Part shown: in pieces, positions 34,150 to 37,474 of the stretch
How positions within the stretch are numbered: position 1 is the first letter of the stretch
How the letters are laid out: each line of letters begins with the position of its first letter
From: Gammaproteobacteria bacterium
GTDB lineage: Bacteria > Pseudomonadota > Gammaproteobacteria > Porifericomitales > Porifericomitaceae
NCBI GenBank assembly: GCA_028817305.1
Contig: JAPPPX010000039.1
Coordinates: 1-37,474 of the forward strand
Direction: 5' to 3'
DNA length: 37,474 nt
Translations under genes and position numbers: made by a program
Notes under the pieces: generated by a model
Databases searched by the model: none
What the model was told of the DNA's origin: nothing
What the model saw: only the letters and a program-made list of their open reading frames with translations

Positions 34150-34983
34150 TTACCGCACTGGCTCCCCGTTCCTATACTTGGTTTCATACACGGTCCCATC
34201 CGAAAGCCGCCAAACCCACGGCCCGTGCCTCTTGCCTTCCTGGTAGGGCCCCTCCTTCACAGCCCCACTGGAACTCCGCTCAACCCACAGACCATGCTTC
34301 TGGCCATCCCGATAGGGGCCTTCCACCACAGTCCCGCTCGGCAACTTCTCAATCCACAGGCCGTGTTTCTTGCCATCCCGATACGGGCCTTCCACCACAG
34401 TGCCATCAGGCAATTGCTCAACCCACGGCCCGTGTTTCCGGCCACCCCGATACGGGCCTCCCACCACATTCCCATCCGGCCGCCGCCAAACCCACGGCCC
34501 GTGTTTCTTGCCATCCCGATACGGGCCTTCCGCCACAGTCCCGCCCGGCAACCGCTCAATCCACGGGCCATGTTTCTGGCCATCCCGATAGGGGCCTTCC
34601 CGAATCGTTCCATTCGACCACAGCCCAACCCACGAGCCATGCGGCCTGCCTTTTTCTACAGAGCCTATGACTTTGGCCAACCTGCCTTGCCTATCCGAGG
34701 TTAAGGTTCCCTCGCCCTGTGCCAGGCCGTCTTCACACGCCCCGCTCCAGCTCCTCGTCGCGCTTTTCGTTTCGAGCCTGGGCCCAGGCCACCAGAAATA
34801 ACAATTTTCCGGATGATCCAGCCTGACGTAGCAGTCCCCCGTTGCTCCCGCGGGACAAATCTGGCTTGCCCAATCCGCCGCCGGTTGCGCGCGGGCCGCG
34901 CCTGCCGCAACCGCAAGCAGGCACAGGACGCAGAGCAGGGCATTGCCGAATGCGAGGGGGTTCATCCGGTTTGCCGTGTGCAT
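34150..34983 (-). CDS. Exported MORN/YwqK-like repeat protein, paralogue 3
   Basis: 277 residues from the ATG at 34983, which directly abuts the stop of the preceding small gene (TGAATG); an inner ATG at 34965 aligns with the other paralogues. The signal peptide and the four-cysteine domain are conserved, but the region after it has diverged (WWPGPRLETKSATRSWSGACEDGLAQGEGTL). About seven very regular repeats follow (YRDGKKHGPW type). It is the shortest and most divergent of the three and is separated from paralogue 2 by 105 bases. Function is unknown; YwqK-type repeats are sometimes annotated as antitoxins, but nothing here supports that role for an exported protein. Confidence 0.8.
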   Translation of the reverse strand: MHTANRMNPLAFGNALLCVLCLLAVAAGAARAQPAADWASQICPAGATGDCYVRLDHPENCYFWWPGPRLETKSATRSWSGACEDGLAQGEGTLTSDRQGRLAKVIGSVEKGRPHGSWVGLWSNGTIREGPYRDGQKHGPWIERLPGGTVAEGPYRDGKKHGPWVWRRPDGNVVGGPYRGGRKHGPWVEQLPDGTVVEGPYRDGKKHGLWIEKLPSGTVVEGPYRDGQKHGLWVERSSSGAVKEGPYQEGKRHGPWVWRLSDGTVYETKYRNGEPVR

Positions 34984-35331
34984 TCAGCCGAACAAGAAGG
35001 CATCCGCGCCGCCCAGCGCCTCTACGAATGCTTCCGCGTCGTTGAACTGGCCCGTGGCGGCGTCGTAAAGCGTCGAGGCGATGGCCGCATCCAGATAAAC
35101 CTGCAACTCGTGCCGGCCGGAGGCCGGTCCCTGCCCCTGCCCGGACTGGCCCAACTGCACACTCACGAATTCCTTGGAGGCGCCGTCTATACCCCGGGAC
35201 GCCAAGGTTAGATGGCCAGCAGCCATACTTGAATCCAGTGCCGCCTGAAACTCGGCCAGGGTGTCAATCCGGTTGGCGCCCGGGTTGTTGTCCAGAAACT
35301 GAATCTTGTCGCTGTACAGGTTCAGACACAT
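34984..35331 (-). CDS. Hypothetical small acidic protein
   Basis: 115 residues, not recognised. It starts MCLNLYSDKIQFLDNNPGAN and has no signal peptide or membrane helix. It contains a Gly/Gln-rich loop (LGQSGQGQGPASGRHE) between predicted helix-strand segments and ends in ALGGADAFLFG. The composition is acidic. The ATG at 35331 lies in the gap before a divergent metallophosphoesterase; the longer upstream frame is antisense to that gene and was rejected. The stop abuts the start of the first MORN-repeat gene, so the two are probably cotranscribed. Confidence 0.6.
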   Translation of the reverse strand: MCLNLYSDKIQFLDNNPGANRIDTLAEFQAALDSSMAAGHLTLASRGIDGASKEFVSVQLGQSGQGQGPASGRHELQVYLDAAIASTLYDAATGQFNDAEAFVEALGGADAFLFG

Positions 35332-35403
35332 ATGAGACGGGAATTGCGCTGCCGCCTCTGCTATACTGGGCGCAGGCAAGAGAGCAGTCAAGCGGAGGCG
35401 CCA

Positions 35404-36132
35404 GTGCGCATCCAGTATTTTTCGGACGTACACCTGGAATTCGGCGATTGCGCCTTTCCGCACATGGAGGCCGATCTCATCGTCGCGGCCGGAGATATCG
35501 CCCCGGGTATCCATGCCCTGCCGTGGCTGTCCCAGGCCCAGGCGCCGGTGCTCTACGTGGCGGGCAATCACGAGTATTACGGCGGCGACGTCACTTACAC
35601 CCTGGCCAGCCTGCGCCAGCAGGCCGTGCCGTACGGGGTGCATTTCCTGGAACGGGATGCCTTCGAGTGCGATGGCGTGCGCGTACTGGGCACGACTCTC
35701 TGGACCGACTGTTGTGCCGGCAATCGGGAGATCATGGCGGAACTGCATCGGAGGATGAACGATTTCCGGCAAATTGACGCCGGCGGGCGGCCATTGCAGC
35801 CGGAGGACTTGCTATGCCTGCACCACGCCGGCCTGGCTTGGCTGATAGAGGAGCTGGGGCGCCCCTACCAAGGCAAGACGGTGGTCGTTACTCACCACGC
35901 TCCCAGCCTGCTGAGCTGGCACCGGGAATCGAATGACCCGCTGCTCTTCGGTTATTGCAACGACCTGGAGGCGCTGACCGAGCGTTACTCCATAGATCTC
36001 TGGATCCACGGACATACGCACACCACGCACGATTTTGTCAACGACGGGTTGCGCGTCGCCTGTAATGCCCGCGGCTACTACGGCCGGGACACCGGGGACC
36101 GGCTCTGCCCCACCGTCGCGATCGATCTATAG
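35404..36132 (+). CDS. Calcineurin-like metallophosphoesterase
   Basis: 242 residues. The five metal-binding blocks are present in order: SDVHLEF, AAGDIAPG, AGNHEYY, VVTHHAPS and HGHTH, so this is a two-metal phosphoesterase. Its substrate (nucleotide, protein or other) cannot be told. The GTG at 35404 is chosen because GGAGG lies five bases upstream and the protein then starts MRIQYFSDVH as usual; TATACT at 35362-35367 may be part of its promoter. It is divergent from the small acidic protein and MORN-repeat genes with a 72-base gap, which may be shared control or chance. Confidence 0.9.
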   Translation: MRIQYFSDVHLEFGDCAFPHMEADLIVAAGDIAPGIHALPWLSQAQAPVLYVAGNHEYYGGDVTYTLASLRQQAVPYGVHFLERDAFECDGVRVLGTTLWTDCCAGNREIMAELHRRMNDFRQIDAGGRPLQPEDLLCLHHAGLAWLIEELGRPYQGKTVVVTHHAPSLLSWHRESNDPLLFGYCNDLEALTERYSIDLWIHGHTHTTHDFVNDGLRVACNARGYYGRDTGDRLCPTVAIDL

Positions 36133-36326
36133 ACGCCGCCGCCGCAGGCCGCCGGCACTGCCCCGGATGGCAGGGCCGCCGGGCGCCCTGCCGCAAGCCG
36201 GCGCGAATCCTGCGGCGCGATGCTACGGGCTTTCCTTGTCACGGCACGGGGGGGACGATCCAACTGCCGGCCCTGGCCTGCCGCGCCGCGGGCAGGGGAC
36301 GGCAGCCGGGGCCGTAGGCGGCGAGC

Positions 36327-37043
36327 ATGGTGCCGCGCGCCGACGATGCCGGTCCGTTGCTGTATTGTCCCGGCCGCCGCTGCCGGGTACGGGACTTCCC
36401 GCGGACGAAATGGGCCCTGGACACCCCCAACGGCCTGTTGGCGCTGGGAGGCGATCTGGGCCGCGAACGGCTGTTGGCCGCCTACCGCCGCGGCATCTTC
36501 CCATGGTACGAGGCCGGCAGTCCGATCCTGTGGTGGGCGCCGGACCCGCGTTGCATCCTGTTTCCGGAGGGGCTGCGGGTCTCCAGGCGCCTGCGCCGGA
36601 CGCTACGCGGCGGCCGCTATGCCGTGCGTTTTAATACCCGCTTCGATGAGGTGATCCGCGGTTGCGCCGGCCCGCGGCGGGACCGCGGCGGCACCTGGAT
36701 CACGGAAGAGATGATCCGCGCCTATTGCGCCCTGCACCGGCAGGGGTGCGCGCACTCGGTGGAGGCCTGGCGGGACGAGACGCTGGCCGGGGGACTGTAC
36801 GGGATCGCGCTGGGGCGCGTGTTCTTCGGGGAATCCATGTTCAGCCGTCTGCCGGATGCGTCCAAAGTCTGTCTGCACGCCCTGGCGGAACGGCTGCGCG
36901 CCGGCGGCGGCGGTCTGATAGACTGCCAGCTGCACTCGCCGCACTTAGACCGCCTGGGCGCAGTATGCGTGCCGCGGCGCAAATGGGAGGCGCTGCTGGC
37001 GCGAGAACTGCGCCGGCTTCCTCCGTTGCGGTTTGCGCTATAA
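36327..37043 (+). CDS. aat: Leucyl/phenylalanyl-tRNA-protein transferase
   Basis: 238 residues. Aat adds Leu or Phe to proteins with N-terminal Arg or Lys, making them substrates of ClpS/ClpAP (N-degron pathway). Signatures seen are [64 protein letters not shown] and [16 protein letters not shown]. It is adjacent to infA as in many Gammaproteobacteria. The stop codon TAA lies inside a perfect -10 sequence for infA. Confidence 0.95.
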   Translation: MVPRADDAGPLLYCPGRRCRVRDFPRTKWALDTPNGLLALGGDLGRERLLAAYRRGIFPWYEAGSPILWWAPDPRCILFPEGLRVSRRLRRTLRGGRYAVRFNTRFDEVIRGCAGPRRDRGGTWITEEMIRAYCALHRQGCAHSVEAWRDETLAGGLYGIALGRVFFGESMFSRLPDASKVCLHALAERLRAGGGGLIDCQLHSPHLDRLGAVCVPRRKWEALLARELRRLPPLRFAL

Positions 37044-37044
37044 T
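37039..37044 (+). promoter_or_regulatory. Candidate infA -10 element
   Basis: TATAAT is a perfect -10 box that overlaps the aat stop codon, 40 bases before the infA start. No good -35 is seen at 17 bases, so the promoter may be weak or activator-dependent. Confidence 0.4.
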
Positions 37045-37084
37045 AGCCGGCCTTTCGCGGCAATCGGCAGTAAGTAAAACGAGG

Positions 37085-37303
37085 ATGGCAAAAGACGAGA
37101 GCATCGAGATGGAGGGGACGGTAGTGGAGACCCTCCCCAATACGATCTTCCGGGTCAAACTGGATAACGATCACCTGGTCACCGCTCATATCTCCGGCAA
37201 GATGCGCAAAAACTACATCCGCATCCTGACCGGGGACCGCGTCAAGATCGAGCTGACCCCTTACGATTTGGGCAAAGGCCGCATCACCTACCGATTGCCC
37301 TGA
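37085..37303 (+). CDS. infA: Translation initiation factor IF-1
   Basis: 72 residues, the standard size. IF-1 occupies the A site of the 30S subunit during initiation. The single OB fold is nearly canonical: [19 protein letters not shown], the [19 protein letters not shown] stretch and the C-terminal [11 protein letters not shown]. The ATG is preceded by ACGAGG. It is the last gene of the window. Confidence 0.97.
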   Translation: MAKDESIEMEGTVVETLPNTIFRVKLDNDHLVTAHISGKMRKNYIRILTGDRVKIELTPYDLGKGRITYRLP

Positions 37304-37355
37304 GGCCGTGCCCCGCAGGGGCGCCTCCGCCTGCCTCCGCCTCACTCTTCCCATC

Positions 37356-37375
37356 ACTCCCCCTTGAGGGGGAGT
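37356..37375 (+). terminator. Hairpin downstream of infA
   Basis: ACTCCCCC and GGGGGAGT form perfect 8-base arms around TTGA, 53 bases after the infA stop. No T-run follows, so termination is possible but unproven. The remaining bases to the window end show no gene. Confidence 0.4.
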
Positions 37376-37474
37376 CTAGGCGGCCCTTGCGGTTCTCCTG
37401 GGCGGCGGGGCGTAGGAGGCGCTTTAGCTGCTCCCCCCACCGGCGCGACATCGGGCTTGCGCCCTCGTCTTGCC

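Noticed and set aside
31543-35331. MORN/YwqK genes as toxin-antitoxin modules
   Set aside because: YwqK-like repeats are often annotated as antitoxins, but these proteins have signal peptides and no toxin candidate is beside them.
34984-35772. 262-residue version of the small acidic protein
   Set aside because: The upstream 147 codons are antisense to the well-supported metallophosphoesterase; only the part from 35331 is kept.

Overview
The window is a GC-rich stretch of a gammaproteobacterial chromosome. The gene orders rpmF-plsX-fabHDG-acpP-fabF-pabC-mltG-tmk-holB-pilZ-tatD, uvrC-pgsA-tRNA-Gly-Cys-Leu, yccA beside tRNA-Ser, and ftsK-lolA-rarA-serS with aat-infA nearby are all known from Gammaproteobacteria such as Escherichia and Pseudomonas. 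Domain content (LolA, PilZ of the pilus type, a TorF-like outer-membrane protein) fits a Gram-negative cell. I cannot name the genus.

Layout. 0.1-1 kb: a glycerophosphodiester phosphodiesterase on the minus strand. 1.1-11.9 kb: one long plus-strand block for ribosomal protein L32, fatty-acid synthesis initiation and elongation (PlsX, FabH, FabD, FabG, AcpP, FabF), folate precursor (PabC), peptidoglycan processing (MltG), dTMP kinase, the DNA polymerase clamp-loader delta' subunit, PilZ and TatD. Most junctions are 4-base start/stop overlaps and many starts are GTG or TTG, so translation is probably coupled through the block. 11.9-14.3 kb: a class V aminotransferase (minus) and a TorF-like outer-membrane protein with a good promoter (plus). 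14.4-17.6 kb: a palindrome-rich spacer, three tRNA genes, pgsA and uvrC, all transcribed on the minus strand. 17.9-20.1 kb: an orphan lipoprotein, a glutathione S-transferase, tRNA-Ser and a Bax-inhibitor-1/YccA membrane protein.

20.2-22.8 kb is an accessory island between yccA and pntB. It holds a DPPY-motif DNA methyltransferase overlapping tail to tail with a probable PD-(D/E)XK endonuclease (a candidate restriction-modification pair). Beside it is an AT-rich SAM-dependent methyltransferase flanked by a 155-bp direct repeat made of the 3' end of pntB. 22.8-31.5 kb: a minus-strand block with the three-subunit proton-translocating transhydrogenase (pntAa-pntAb-pntB), serS, rarA, lolA and ftsK; the FtsK linker is built from seven 14-residue tandem repeats.

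31.7-35.3 kb is a second accessory region: three tandem paralogous exported MORN/YwqK-like repeat proteins plus an abutting small acidic protein, all on the minus strand upstream of ftsK. A metallophosphoesterase is divergent from them. 36.3-37.3 kb: aat and infA.

The most interesting parts are the pntB-tail-flanked island with its restriction-modification pair, the MORN-repeat gene array, the FtsK repeat linker, and two short AT-rich patches inside otherwise GC-rich housekeeping genes.
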